DNA from: Pseudoscleropodium purum
Taxonomy: Eukaryota; Streptophyta; Bryopsida; Hypnales; Brachytheciaceae
NCBI GenBank assembly: GCA_963969395.1
Contig: OZ017801.1
Span: forward strand, 21,085,611 to 21,149,610
Direction of reading: 5' to 3'
Length of the DNA: 64,000 bases
Shown piece after piece: positions 11,190-22,700 of this stretch. A model generated the notes under the pieces. That model was not told where the DNA came from and searched no databases. It was given only the letters and a program-made list of their open reading frames with translations. Position 1 is the first letter of the stretch, and each line of letters starts with the position of its first letter. Made by a program: the position numbers and the translations under genes.

Positions 11190-12768
11190 GTTTGAAAAAA
11201 AAAGAAGTGAAAGAAATAGATGATGATTTAAAATATAAAATTATTAAGAATTTAGTTATAGACTTGAAAAGTTCCAATTCAAATGGTTGTAATGTTATAA
11301 TAAACAATCTACCAATTGTAGATTTTTTTTTCAAAATATTGAAAATTAAATTAAATAAAGGACTTCAAAGTTTTTTTTAAAGATTCTATAACTACCCGCA
11401 CACTAGAACTTCTCATAACTTTCATCTCATTAAAATCAAAATGGAATGGTTCAAAGCTTTCTATGTATATATAAATCTCGAAAATCAAATTCCAATTTTT
11501 ATTTCTTAGAAAAGTGATTCTTTTAACTATCTATGCTTTTTGGACTCCAAAAATGACTACATATTATACAATAATTTATTAACTATGTAGTCCAAAGTTA
11601 TAAAAATTGTACTACCTCCGTCCCAAAATGATTTTCTTGTTGGACAAAATGTTTTTAATTTAGGCTAAAAATATCATTTCAAAGATCCATTTTTCAATAT
11701 AAGTAGAGTTTGATGCCCTTTTAGTATCCTACAAACTTTTGAGTTTCGAAACCCTTCATAAAAGTGAAGTTTTGGAGTATTGAAAAGTATAATTTTTTGG
11801 ACATTTTCAAAGAGCATTACTAAGCATTTAATTGTTGAGTGTGAAATTGTCATTATATAGGCATTTAGCATGAGCCTAAGACCATGTGTGGAACCTTGTT
11901 TTGCCTCACAAAACTTCATTTCCTTCAATTGAGCAATATTCAAAGAGAGGCAAAAAATAAGAACAAAAAGTGTTGATTGATTGCTTTGATTAGTTCACTT
12001 GTCTTTTGATTGATGATTGTGTAGATTGAGGGAGAAATATTACTTGGAGTTATTTTGTTGGTTAAAGATAGCAATCAAAAGCCAAATTTGACCAATTTGC
12101 AACACCATTGTTGCCGCAAGTACAACAAAAATATCATTTGAGGACAAAAATTAAAGCCAACAAGAAGATCATTATGGGACACAAGAAGTAGTATTATAAT
12201 CTTTAAAGAACATTTCATAATATTTGGCTTGGTCAAACTTCATTACATTTCTATATTAAAATACACATTTTTAAATTTTGTTAATTTTTACATGTAGTCA
12301 TATATGTCTAAAACTTAATCTCATTTCTTTGTAATGAAGAACATCAAATTTAATTTTGTATGATTTTAAGAACTTCTTTGCAAAAATCATAGTAATTATA
12401 AAAATACTTTAAATAATATGAAATTTCCAAGAAAAATGGAAATAATAGTGACAAACATCATGTTGTAATTGGTGTACTCCTTCAATTTACACCCAAAAAA
12501 TTTGATATAAAAAGTTCAAAAAGTGGGTGTATTTTGAGCTTTCAAGATGCTATCTTCAAAGTGTCACAAAAAATAAAATTTTGAAAATTTTGAAAAAAAT
12601 ACCAATGGAGTAAAATATAAATGATTGGAGCTATATTCTAAAGATTTAAGCTACTTCTTATCCACATATTATGTGAAAAACTCAAAGAACAAAATGAAAA
12701 TTTCATTTGTAATGGATGAGAGAAAACACTATATTGACAATAAATGCTACTTGGTCCTTTAGAGGTTA
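11190..12768. mobile_element. TTAA-ended AT-rich element (second copy of the 44371 family), nested with a MITE
   Basis: Blocks such as TCAAATGGTTGTAATGTTAT (11278), AAAGGACTTCAAAG (11356), TTCTCATAACTTTCATCTCA and AAATGGAATGGTTCAAA match the element at 44371-45294 in order (44815-45010). The right end, ACTTGGTCCTTTAGAGG then TTAA (12765-12768), is the family's terminus. Unit B keeps an uninterrupted TTAATTTG at about 31866. The left end is not resolved; TTAACTCCTAAAG at 10821 is a candidate. Confidence 0.55.
11612..12191. mobile_element. Stowaway-like MITE (Tc1/mariner group), ~580 bp
   Basis: The left end is CTACCTCCGTCCCAAAATGA, the classic Stowaway terminus. The right end read in reverse complement is CTACTTCTTGTGTCCCATAA. 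Both continue with TTCTTGTTGG. TA lies immediately outside each end (11610-11611 and 12192-12193), the expected target duplication. It sits inside the TTAA-ended element, so it inserted later. It has no intact transposase and would need one supplied in trans. Confidence 0.75.
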
Positions 12769-13171
12769 ATTTGGTTTCCATATAATTACTTTTTTCTTTT
12801 ATTGGTGTCTTTTATTGTCAATTTCAATAAAGTGGTGGTATTCCAATACTTTGGCACTATTTACAATCTTCATCATGAACATATTATATATCTATTCTTA
12901 TTCTAGATTCAAAACCTTCATGATATTAGAATGAATTTTTATTTAGGCCTTGTATTCAAAAGTGGTTAGAAGATTTCAACGTCGTTGAGTAGATTTACCA
13001 CGGAAAATCATGGGGATCTTGGTTGCAATCAAGAATGGCTTAGAAATACAAGTAGAAGTAGTCATATAGAATCTTGAACCTAGTTAGTTGAATCTTCTAT
13101 ATTGTTGTGGAATTACTCTTTGTTGGCCTATCTTGTTTAGATACTCAATTAGTTCAAGGTAGGAATCAATA

Positions 13172-13320
13172 TAAGAAAAAGGGATGTTTTAAGTGAGTTT
13201 TAAAGTGTAGTCCTAAACATAAGATTATAAATAATGGCCTTTAAAGAGATTTTCAGCAAAATTTTATTGAAAATCTAAGTATTTATAGAAAAATTTTACT
13301 GAAAATCTCTGTAAAAGTCA
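13172..13320. mobile_element. Truncated relative of the CACTA-like MITE
   Basis: From ATAAGAAAAAGGGATGTTTT through AAGTGAGTTTTAAAGTGTAG, CCTAAACATAAGATTATAAA and TTTTCAGCAAAATTTTATTG this matches the left arm of 13832-14055. The start of the returning arm (TTTTACTGAAAATCTCTGTA) is present, but the outer right half is missing. Confidence 0.6.
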
Positions 13321-13831
13321 TTTTGTCAACATGATACTAAATGAAGCTAAACAATGATTTCACTCATGCTGCCCACAACAACAAAGTTTATAAAGAAAAT
13401 AAAAGCTATAAGCCATAATATACAAGTCTCCAAAGCCTTCTTCAAACTCCAATCCTTGGTTAAACTTTAAATTGATGCCACTAAAGCTTTACAAATCCAA
13501 ATGATTTGAATAATTGCTTTTTGAAAATCTAACACAGTTTTCTACTTCTCCTCCAAATTTCAAATAACTTTAACACTCTGTCTAACTTTTGTGGTTGTCC
13601 AAAATTTTAGCCCCTAGAATCGAAGGCAATAGAACCTCATTCACTTTGACACTCACAACTCACTCATATAAACTACAAATAGAATGAGTGATAGTTTCAT
13701 AAAAAAATAACAAGATTTTTCACATCTTTTAAATTTCCATTGCAAAACAAAGATTTGTTCGTCTTTTATGGTCATTCAAAGTCTCTACCTTTTTCATTGA
13801 AGGTGATAGACTCTTTTCTATTCAAACTAGC

Positions 13832-14055
13832 TACTACAAGAGAAAAGAGTGTTTTAAGTGAGTTTTTAAGTATATTCCTAAACATAAGATTATAACCAAT
13901 GACTTTTAAGAATATTTTCAGCAAAATTTTATTTGAAACACATGTATTTTTAATAAAATATTATTGAAAATCTCCTTAAAAGTCATTACTTATAATCTCA
14001 TGTTTAAGACCATATTTAAAAAACTCATATAAAACACCTTTTTTTTCTTATAGTG
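13832..14055. mobile_element. CACTA-like foldback MITE, ~224 bp
   Basis: The left end is TACTACAAGAGAAAAGAGTG and the right end, reverse complemented, is CACTATAAGAAAAAAAAGGT. Both resemble the CACTACAAGAAAA terminus of plant CACTA elements. Inside, the arms pair almost fully (GTGAGTTTTTAAGTATATT, CTAAACATAAGATTATAA and AATGACTTTTAAG against their complements). Flanking AGC and AGT could be a decayed 3 bp target duplication. Confidence 0.7.
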
Positions 14056-15169
14056 AGTATAACTTTTGAATGCCAACTTCAAATTAAATAAATGAGATCA
14101 TTTAAAAAAAAACCACTATGATACACAATTTCTTCAATTTTCATTCCCAAGTTTTCAAAATAAAACATATTACATATAACTCTTCAAATATCCGGGCTTT
14201 ACAAATAACAACAAGAAAGAAAATTAATAGTGCCCCATTTTTGCTCTACTTTATTTTTTTGGACCATGTCACTTCCTTAACATTCATTAGTCATCAATTT
14301 TGACCATAAGACTAATTTCATACTCCTAGCTAGAAAATAAATCAGTCCAAAATTATTAGAAAGCAAATTATTTGTATATTTTTCTCCTACAACTTCATAC
14401 ACACAAAACTGTATTAAAAAACACTCCAAGTATAGAATAAAGAACTATGAATCAACATATGTCTAATAGAAGTAAAAAATAGAATTTCAATCAGAATATC
14501 ATTCCATTTGCAAGAGCTTAAGGATGTATTTAATGGTAGCAACAACATAATCTACATAACTCACTTTTGTATAAAGATTGACTTGCCCCTCTAACCATTG
14601 TTGATGACCACAACTCTTCTTGATAGACCTAACTATGCACTAATATTGATTGTTGTTTAAATCTTCAAAATATCTTTTGAACATCATTTCATGATTGTTG
14701 TGCTCAATGTATTTAATCCACAATAAAATTATTAATGCTTAAACGTCATGTTGAAGATTCTCATGCCATTGTTGCTTTACGCAAGATTGTTTTGATAGTT
14801 AAAATGACCCAACTTCATTTTGTGGTTGTACAAACAACAATGAAAGATTTAGTGGTAATAGATGTTGATCCGATAGTTGTGATAAAAACAACTCAATTTC
14901 ACACTACAATTGAGATTTTTTGTTTCAAGACTCAAAACCCCCCCTCTAATTTGACATAATTTAAAGTGAAAAACAATATCAAAACAATCAAGCTCATGAA
15001 TATATCCTTTTTTTTTATAGCTTGTATGTCATGACAATGAGAATGCATCACGATAAAGCCACTTCAAATGATGTCATCTCCTTTAGTATGTTATTTTAAT
15101 AAAAACTCACCTACATTACATATATGTATATGTATATTTTTATATAATGCCTACATTTGCAACACAACA

Positions 15170-16050
15170 AAGCTTTGAGACATTTCATACTTAAGTATTG
15201 TATGAATAAATGCTAATTATGTGGCAAATGAATCTTGCTAGAGTTCTAATTTAATAAAATTAGATAGCTTATTTTTTCGGAGAAGGATTGAATTTCATTT
15301 GGAATGTTATTTTTAAATGATTTTACACTAAGATTCACACACCCATAAACATCTCCCAAAAATGCAACACAATATTTGGACCAAAAAATGACATTACAAA
15401 TTAGATATTGATGATGCAAGACATACAACATAAAAATCTAGAAAACTCTAAGAGAGCTCAATATTGATTTTTAGTACATCTACAACCAATATTTGAAATT
15501 TGATAACTTATTCATACAATGTTCAAATGATTCATACCAAGGGCATTTTCAATGCATTTTAGAATTTGTCACTCCAAATAAACTTCTAACTTTCGAATGG
15601 TTCATAATTATAATTTGAAATTTTTATTATTGGGAGCATATTTTGAAGTCCTTTGAATAGGTACTCAAATTAATGACATTGAATAATGAAAATAAACTAC
15701 TACAAAGTTAACTAAAAGATAAAAATTATACAAGCCTTAGCAAATTACATTTCACTCAAATTTAAACAAATTTTAGAATGAAATGTGCTTTGGTACTAAT
15801 GATTTGTTAGTCAAGCCTCTGTAATTTTTGTCTTTCTAGCTAACTTTGAAGCAATTTATTTAATTGTTCAATGTCTTCAATTTGAGTTTTCTTGTATCCA
15901 TTCAAATTATTTTGGGATGTGTTTCTATTTATAAACATTCTAATTTTAATTCTAAACCAATCCAAAGTTAAAAGTTTATTTTGAGGCATAAATTTTGGAG
16001 TGAACTAAGGAGCTGTAAGCTTTACAAGTCTTGGAACCTTCAAGATATAG
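15170..16050. repeat. Conserved upstream block of unit A (matches 32104-33055 and 57843-58800)
   Basis: The sequence is collinear with the segments upstream of genes B and C: GACATTTCATACTTAA, TAATAAAATTAGATAGC, ACACAATATTTGGACCAAAA, TTCATACAATGTTCAAATGA and GGGCATTTTCAATGCA. It includes the hairpin element at 15640-15905 and ends at the left arm of the GC-rich foldback (GTAAGCTTTACAAGTCT at 16015). There is no coding frame conserved among the three copies. Confidence 0.75.
15640..15905. mobile_element. Hairpin element 'AAATGTGCTTTGGT', copy in unit A
   Basis: It begins near TTTGAATAGGTACTCAAA. It has CATTGAATAATGAAAATAAA, AAAGTTAACTAAAAGATAAA and then the returning arm TTTGTCTTTCTAGCTAACTTTGAAG and GTTCAATGTCTTCAATTTGA. 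The outer arms are reverse complements. Copies sit at the equivalent place upstream of genes B and C. Confidence 0.65.
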
Positions 16051-17460
16051 TTGAACCACCTATTAGCAACCAAGACCCTATTAGCAACCAATAATGTGTG
16101 TGAACTTTAGCCAAGGCTAGAATTGATTTCAATAATTAGTTTTTTGGATGATTATAATAAAGTTTGTCCAAGCTTGACGGCTTAGAATAGTGTCAATAGC
16201 AAAAGAAGACACGATTGCTAAGTGTTACAAAAAGTACAACATGAGATATAGGAAATGGTAGCATGTCATGATAGAGGTTTCAAATTTTCAAATACATTTT
16301 CTTAGTTATAATGGTAGTGTGAGTACATAAGTATCATGACACATCTCTGTGATTTTGAATGCCAAAGTTAGAAGGAAGTAGTCTTTGAATGAGCAATTAT
16401 GGAAGACTCTAAGGTAGAAACATTCAAATGTGCCATTGACCTTAAACTGCCATCTATGCTATGTGTTCATCAATTTTGTAGCTATGTAGAAGAAATACTT
16501 TTAGAACTAGACTTTGTTCATTTATAACTTTTGCATATAGTATTCAAATGCTACGTTCTTTGGTGTGTTGGAACCTCCTTTCATTTGCCAACATTAACAT
16601 ATGAAAATCTAATCAATTTCACAATAGCAAATAGGCTTAGTAGCAAAAAGTGGTGATTTGGGGAGTACCTACCTTATACATTGGGTACGGGTTGAGATCA
16701 ACTTTTGGCTTCAAAAACTCCCAATAATTTCAAACCAAGGCATAAAATTACCAAAAAAATTGCGATTCCCTTGATTTCAATCTTTTTATATGGTAGAAAA
16801 TTTACATTGCCTTCTATTGCTCCAAATCATGCACGGAATAGTTTAAGTGGTCACCAATGGACAGTTCTCTACCATACTCCAAAAACGAATCGCTAGGAAC
16901 GCTAAGAGCATCGCCACCCTTGCCTTGGACCTGGTCCGTAGCCAGTGTATCATGAGCCCAGGCTAATTTTGTTCCTCCACCGGGAACTCCTTATTTCTCC
17001 TTGTCACCTTAGCCACAAAAAAAAAAATAGGTTGGTTGCCAACCTTCAGAGTCTACTTCTTAGTCTTGCCACAATTATTTTTGTCATGAAATTCTTGTTT
17101 TTTTTCAATTTTTGCTTTTCAATTGATTGCCTACTATAGACACTATTAATTGTTTTACTAATCACTACTTGGCACTCTTAGCACTAATGATTGCTTGGCA
17201 CAATTGCATTTGGTTGAAGCTTGGTTGTGGCTAGGAACTCTTTTGGAAGTTAGTTTTTTTATCAAATGAAATTGAATTTCATTGTCAATAACAAATTTTG
17301 TTTTCAATTTAGGTTGAAAAAACTTAAAATCTAAAACAAACAAAAAAGAATTGTGATTCCCTTTTCAATTAACAACTTTAAAACAATATGAGGGGATGTT
17401 TAGGATTTAGGATGAAAGTCCTAAAAACATAAGAATAAAATCAAAATTAAAATTTTCAAT

Positions 17461-17656
17461 TACAACCTTGACTTGTTTAAATCTATAACCTTTAAAATAT
17501 GAAGGCATGTTTTGGAACCAAGGATTCAACAATTCACACCTTATATTCTTCAAGATTTTACAACCTTGACTTGTTTAAATCTATAACCTTTAAAATATGA
17601 AGGCATGTTTTAGAACCAAGGATTCAACAATTCACACCTTATATTCTTTAAGATTT
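17461..17656. repeat. 98 bp direct tandem duplication (2 units)
   Basis: Units at 17461-17558 and 17559-17656 both start TACAACCTTGACTTGTTTAA and differ at only about two positions (GGAACC versus AGAACC, and CTTCAAG versus CTTTAAG). The near identity suggests a young duplication. It is flanked by GAAAGTCCTAAA-type sequence on both sides. Confidence 0.95.
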
Positions 17657-17745
17657 TAGAGTGAAAGTCCTAAACAAAAGATAATAAAATAATACATACA
17701 GAAAAATTCAAGATTATATAACTATGTATATAAAATTAAAAAGAA

Positions 17746-17880
17746 AGATCCTATAAATATTAATAAGTAGATGTATATGTAGTAGATGTGTGTAATTTAT
17801 TAAATATTTATATAAATAAATAAATAAAAACCCTGTAAATATTAATAAGTATATGTATATATAATAGTTGTATGTAATGT
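17746..17880. repeat. Degenerate ~81 bp tandem repeat
   Basis: TAAATATTAATAAGTAGATG at about 17753 recurs as TAAATATTAATAAGTATATG at about 17836, each followed by a TATATGTA and a TGTAAT block. The units are separated by an (AAATA)n stretch. Confidence 0.7.
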
Positions 17881-18149
17881 AAAAGATAAAGTTTTTATTT
17901 TTAATCCCTTTTTTTTTCATGTGGGCCACAACAAGTAGTCAAGAGTTCCAACAATATCCAACAATGAACAGTGTCAGAAAATTAATTGCTTAATCGGAAA
18001 TCGAGAAGAAGTAAAAGACAATTAACAGCTTGAGGGTGAGTATGGCTGGGGGAGTTGAGCACTGCAGGCCACTTTTACATTTTTGGAGCCCACCATAGGT
18101 GTTTTTCCGTGTCACTTTTTCAGGGCAAGAGTGGAGAGGCGCTAAGGTA

Positions 18150-18730
18150 GTTATACGAAGCATATGGGCGTCAGGGAAGTCAGGTCCCATGCTGGACTGT
18201 CTCAGACTTCATGGATTGCAAAGCAGCGTTTTCTGTCTGACCTCATGGATTGGATTGCCACAAGCCTATACTGCACTGGCGCAATTCTGAAAGGACGGAG
18301 TTTGACATTATCAAACTTCAGAGACTGCGTTATTTTCACCCACAACAGAATCGCTGCTCCGGACACGACAGGACTGAGGACGCTCTAAACTCCAGTGCAG
18401 CCCTCTTCCACTTCCCAATAAGATCCAAAAAGATTCCTTATACTCTCAATAATAGTCAGCTACTCCAGTTGCTATTGACGTCCATTTTCGGTACACTTAC
18501 GTCACCTTGTTGGGAATTGACGTCTTAAGGCTGATTTCGCAGCTTTGCAATCCATGAAGTACAACAGTCCAGCATGTGCCCTGACGTACTTTCTTGAAAC
18601 CCATTTGAATTTCCCATTGCGCTGCTAGCAATAAAGTCAGGATTTCGAGTACCGCAGGACTTACAAAGCTCGCAAGCTCGTTCCTAGCTCGATCTATGAT
18701 ATAAACTTACTGTAATGAATTTTTGAAATT
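18150..18730. mobile_element. GC-rich foldback upstream of gene A
   Basis: The left arm (18170-18230: GTCAGGTCCCATGCTGGACT, TTCATGGATTGCAAAGCAGC) pairs with the right arm (18535-18592: GCAGCTTTGCAATCCATGAA, AGTCCAGCATGTGCCCTGAC). The right arm continues to GCTCGCAAGCTCGTTCCTAG. Equivalent foldbacks lie at 33005-33640 and 58755-59140. The outer left arm of this copy is displaced to about 15980-16050 by the 2 kb insertion. Confidence 0.75.
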
Positions 18731-19747
18731 AGAGGGGCCACGGCTGGGAGTTTCTGTAATTGAAGGGGAGGTGTGTAGGTTTCAATTCCATCAACTTTGG
18801 CAGAGGCTTTCATGGTGATGGCAATTTTCTTTGGCGGTGAGAACTAATTGATCCACTTCTTTGGGGTTTTAATCTCATTTTGCAGGAACCATATCTTTGA
18901 GTACTGCATCCACTGCAACGTTAGTCACTCATTTCTTGTTCTCTGAGCGTCAGGTTTGGTGGACAAAACAGAGTCTTACTCTCCATCAGTTAGTTCTCCA
19001 TCATTGTTGAGTAAACGTGTGCTGTATGTTTTCAAAGATGTTAAGAAAGAGTTAGAGTGGTCTACTTATTTCATGCTTTAATTCTCACTTTTTGGTCTGT
19101 GAAGTGATCAGTGTATGCCGAGATTTGGTTGTCGTTAAGAATGGTTAATGACGGCATGGCAAGCTAGTTCACAGGGTCGTACTCGCAAAGGGTTTCGGAT
19201 TTCTTAATGCCATAAATTTCCGGGAAAATTTCTTAACCAAAAGAGAGTAAGATCACTTTGAAAATTTATTGTAAGGACATGAAATTCCTCCAACACATCG
19301 ATATCACTCTTTCATGTAGAGCATTCGTTTTGCTTTCCATAGATATATTACATCATCCTTCTTGACGCTTAGGAACCAAGAGGCGAGAGCTAGCCAGGAC
19401 ATCGCGTGATTGCAGGACCTAATGTCTTCAGCATTCGGCTCGTTTTCAAAGTCCACCACTCTTGCGAACATAGAAATCGTTGAGATCTGGCAATTCTCTT
19501 CGTGATCACAGAAATAAAAGTATCCTCGTCTAATCTCAGTGACAGATGAGCAGAGCAATTGGCAATCAGCAGTAACTATGATTGCATGTACGTCAATGAG
19601 ATCATTTAGAGTAGTTGCTGTGGGAAACTGTTGGACGGGTTTCTAATTGCTGTAATTACAGGTTCTATCTGGGAGTACTCTAGATTGAAAAATTCCTTGC
19701 CGAAAGTGGAGAAATTCAAAATTCTGACGTGGAGGTGCTGGTTCAAG
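18731..19747 (+). promoter_or_regulatory. Conserved 5' flank / presumed promoter of gene A
   Basis: A GC-moderate kilobase is shared with 33640-34717 (B) and 59140-60257 (C), with long near-identical runs such as CATCGATATCACTCTTTCAT (19297) and GTGGGAAACTGTTGGACGGG (19618). A TATA-like AGATATATTACATCATCC (19342) is kept in A and B. Indels that are not multiples of three show that it is non-coding. Strong conservation argues for a regulatory role or recent homogenisation. Confidence 0.55.
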
Positions 19748-22700
19748 ATGTAGTCTCTACTTCTTCGCCCCAGTTTGCAATGGGTGTCTCTGCTCCTCTT
19801 TTTCATGAGCGTCTCAGTTGGGGCGACTCCTAAGGAAGGTAACCACGCTGATTTAATGCAGTCCTGACTTCTGTTTGCTCTTATGCTTAAGTTTTCACAA
19901 CAGGTTACTTGACGAGGAAATGAAACTCGTATTTGTGTCTTGTCTTGATTGGATTTTTCAGGAGCTATTCTCTTGAATTGGAGAAACAATATGACCCATT
20001 CAGGAGTGGAGCTAGCGAATTGGGACGCTGCGCTCGTCTGACCCCTGCGGGAGTGAAGCCAATTGGTCTCATGTTTCATGCGACAACACTGGATATGTTC
20101 AACGATTGTGAGACCTCGTTTTCCAACCCTAGACAGATGAATATATCAATTTGCTTCAACATTCGCAGATGTGGGTTCTGTAACAATTTTCAGAAACGCC
20201 AATTTCGTTGAATTGGCACAATTTCCTAAAAATGACCTGGTGGACCCTCAAGTAAGGAAAGGGAAGGCAAGGGTTTAGGGAGCAGGGAGGGGGAAGAGGG
20301 GGAAATGTAGCTTACACGTGCCCAATGTTGTGGATGAAATGCAGTTTTCTTCTTGCACTTGCATATCTATTGACAAAACCAGCAAAACGTGGTGCATGGG
20401 AGACCAGCACTTTAACGGAATTGATGTTTAGAGTTCTCTCGCTCATTTGTCACTGTGGTGTTTCCGTTTCAGAGATCTTCAGAGTTTGGGCTTATCAGGG
20501 ACATTGGCACCTGAACTAGGGCTGTTGCCCAAACTTGAAACTCTGTGAGTGATCTTTCTTGAGTCCTAATCATATGCTCGCGAGACTGCTACTAACTGCA
20601 GAAACTGTGTTTAATTCTCTTTCAATTTTGTAATCCATGTATCTTCTCTATCAAGCTCCCAGTCAAATTTGTGAATGCTGTCCGACAAGACTACGAATGA
20701 TAAGACGAGGGGTTTCCTTTTCTGTCAAAGCTCGGACTTCGAGTATTCAATGTGCAATCAATGTTTCCGTCAGAAAATAGGCCTTGAAATACAATTGTCC
20801 GCGAACATGATGGGAAGAGCTTTGGGTCGGATTGTTGTTTCAGGAGTCTGTACAACAACTCCTTCAGCAGAAGTATACCTCCAGAGATGGGGAACCTTTC
20901 ATCACTTGTGCTTCTGGATCTGTCAGCAAACCAACTCTCTGGCCCCGTTCCAGACACCTTTGCAAAGCTGACGAACTTGCAATATCTGTATGTTCATATT
21001 CTCCTTTCAGAGGCTGCTTCATTTGATTACTCTGAGTGTAATATAGCGTTCGTGTACTCTATTTTTTGCCTCAAGTACCCTCCACCCTCTCCAGTGGCAT
21101 ATTCTACTAATGCACAATCCCCCTTTTCCCAAGAGTCTATCATGCTGTTTCCAAATCTGATTCGGAAATTCCTCCATGTCAAGTTTTGAACACATCTGAG
21201 AGTGCAATTGGAAGCTCATTTGTCCCCATAAGGCAATGGCATCGATCCGCGAGTTTTGAGTGTAGTTGTCTTGGCCTAGAACAGAAATGTCATTGCCCGC
21301 ACCTGTAAGACAGTTGCTGAACCTTTTGCGGCTACTTGCATAAACTGACTTTCTTGGTGACATGCAGGACTCTAGACAACAACAAATTTTCAGGGTCTTT
21401 CCCTGAATCACTTGCACGTCTTCCTGGACTTTCTTCAATGTAAGTTGTTTCAGTGGATTTTCGGTAAAACTTCATCGTCCGCCAAGTTACAACTCTCTCA
21501 AGGGGCATCAAGTTGTCCTTGATGAAATACCCTAATTTTTAATGAAGTTTGGTCTCCTTAATTGTGCGAGAATACAGTTTGGACCAACCTAGTGACCCTG
21601 AAGAGTGTGCAAAACAACTTGTTCCGTGAAATTTGAACAGTACTTGTAGGGGTCTTGGCACTGTCTCAGGTTGTGAATAGTCTCAATTGTAATTTTGGTT
21701 TAAGCAAGTTGATGATAGGGCTCAAACATCACAGACTTTGAATTACTGAGTTTGAACAATGCGAAAGATGGATCATCTTGTAGAAGCTGAGGTATTGTAT
21801 GGTATAGTTTTCTGATAGAACACTAGTTCAGTCTTTTCCATTACCATAGTGCTTCTTGTTTTGAAATTTGCATATCGATCTTAATGACTGATATAATCTT
21901 ATGTTACTTTGAGATCTCATTTATGTAAACACTTATGATTTTGTGCTTCATTTTTACAGAAATTTTGACTCAAACTCCATCTCCGGGGTGTTGAATGTCA
22001 CTCATCTCCTTGAACTAGTACAGGCCACGACTACCATATACCCGGACGAGCCCCTTGGAGTTGTGAGCTTGATGAATAACAATATCACTGATGTTGCTTT
22101 TCAACCAGGTGATTTGTTGAATAATAGAATTATTTTGAAGTAAGAAAATTTTGTATTCTTTTATAAATAGTCTTCAGAATCACTATGAGGAAAATAATAT
22201 TGATAGTCAAATTTTCTACAAGAGTAGATTGTAGAAGAGCTTTAATGCTCCTTTTATAAATAGTTTAAACCAATGTTCTAAAGAATCTTTATTCATCTAT
22301 AAAATAAGTTGTAACTCTTTACTATTCATGATAAATAGAATACAAGGCAACCCATATTGTAGCGGCTCAATGGATTTATACAACAATGGTAGAAGGTGTT
22401 TTTGTCAACAAAATTGTTCAATCACAACATCACAACAAGGTATGTAATGTTAAAATTCTAGAATTATCAATTTATATCTTGTTTTCTTTTAGTTTATTCT
22501 ATCTTTTAAAATTTGTTTTCTTCAAAATAAGAAATACATCCTCTTTTATGGATTTCATTATCACTCCAATTTTATTAAAGCTTTCTTTTTTTAATTTCAA
22601 TAAGAAGCAACATTCCATGCGACCAAAGTTCTATTTTTGGATTTAATATTTTGGCTGAAATTTTAGGAACCATTCTCTTGAATTGGAAAAATCAATTGAG

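Larger units (their letters stand above)
12985..15165. other. Insertion-rich segment in unit A, absent from unit B
   Basis: The flanks match unit B on both sides: GTGGTTAGAAGATTTCAA near 12961 against GTAGTTAGAGGATTTGAA near 32086, and GCTTTGAGACATTTCATACT at 15170 against GCTTTGGGACATTTCATACT at 32104. The 2.2 kb between has no counterpart in B. It contains the CACTA-like MITE and a truncated relative. No gene is seen. Confidence 0.55.
16055..18070. other. Insertion inside the upstream foldback of unit A, ~2 kb
   Basis: In units B and C the left arm of the GC-rich foldback is continuous. In unit A it stops near 16050 and the matching sequence resumes near 18070-18150. The insert is AT-rich with no convincing gene. 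It holds a 98 bp tandem duplication and a weaker ~80 bp repeat. Confidence 0.5.

Noticed and set aside
19606..20079. 157-codon minus-strand frame over the start of gene A
   Set aside because: It is antisense to the signal-peptide exon and promoter. Its counterparts at B and C are broken or shortened, and the sense strand explains the conservation.
20675..20971. 98-codon plus-strand frame, repeated at 61184-61474
   Set aside because: It reads exon 4 of the receptor and the intron before it in the wrong frame; it is conserved only because the exon is. The minus-strand frames at 20691 and 61197 are further shadows.
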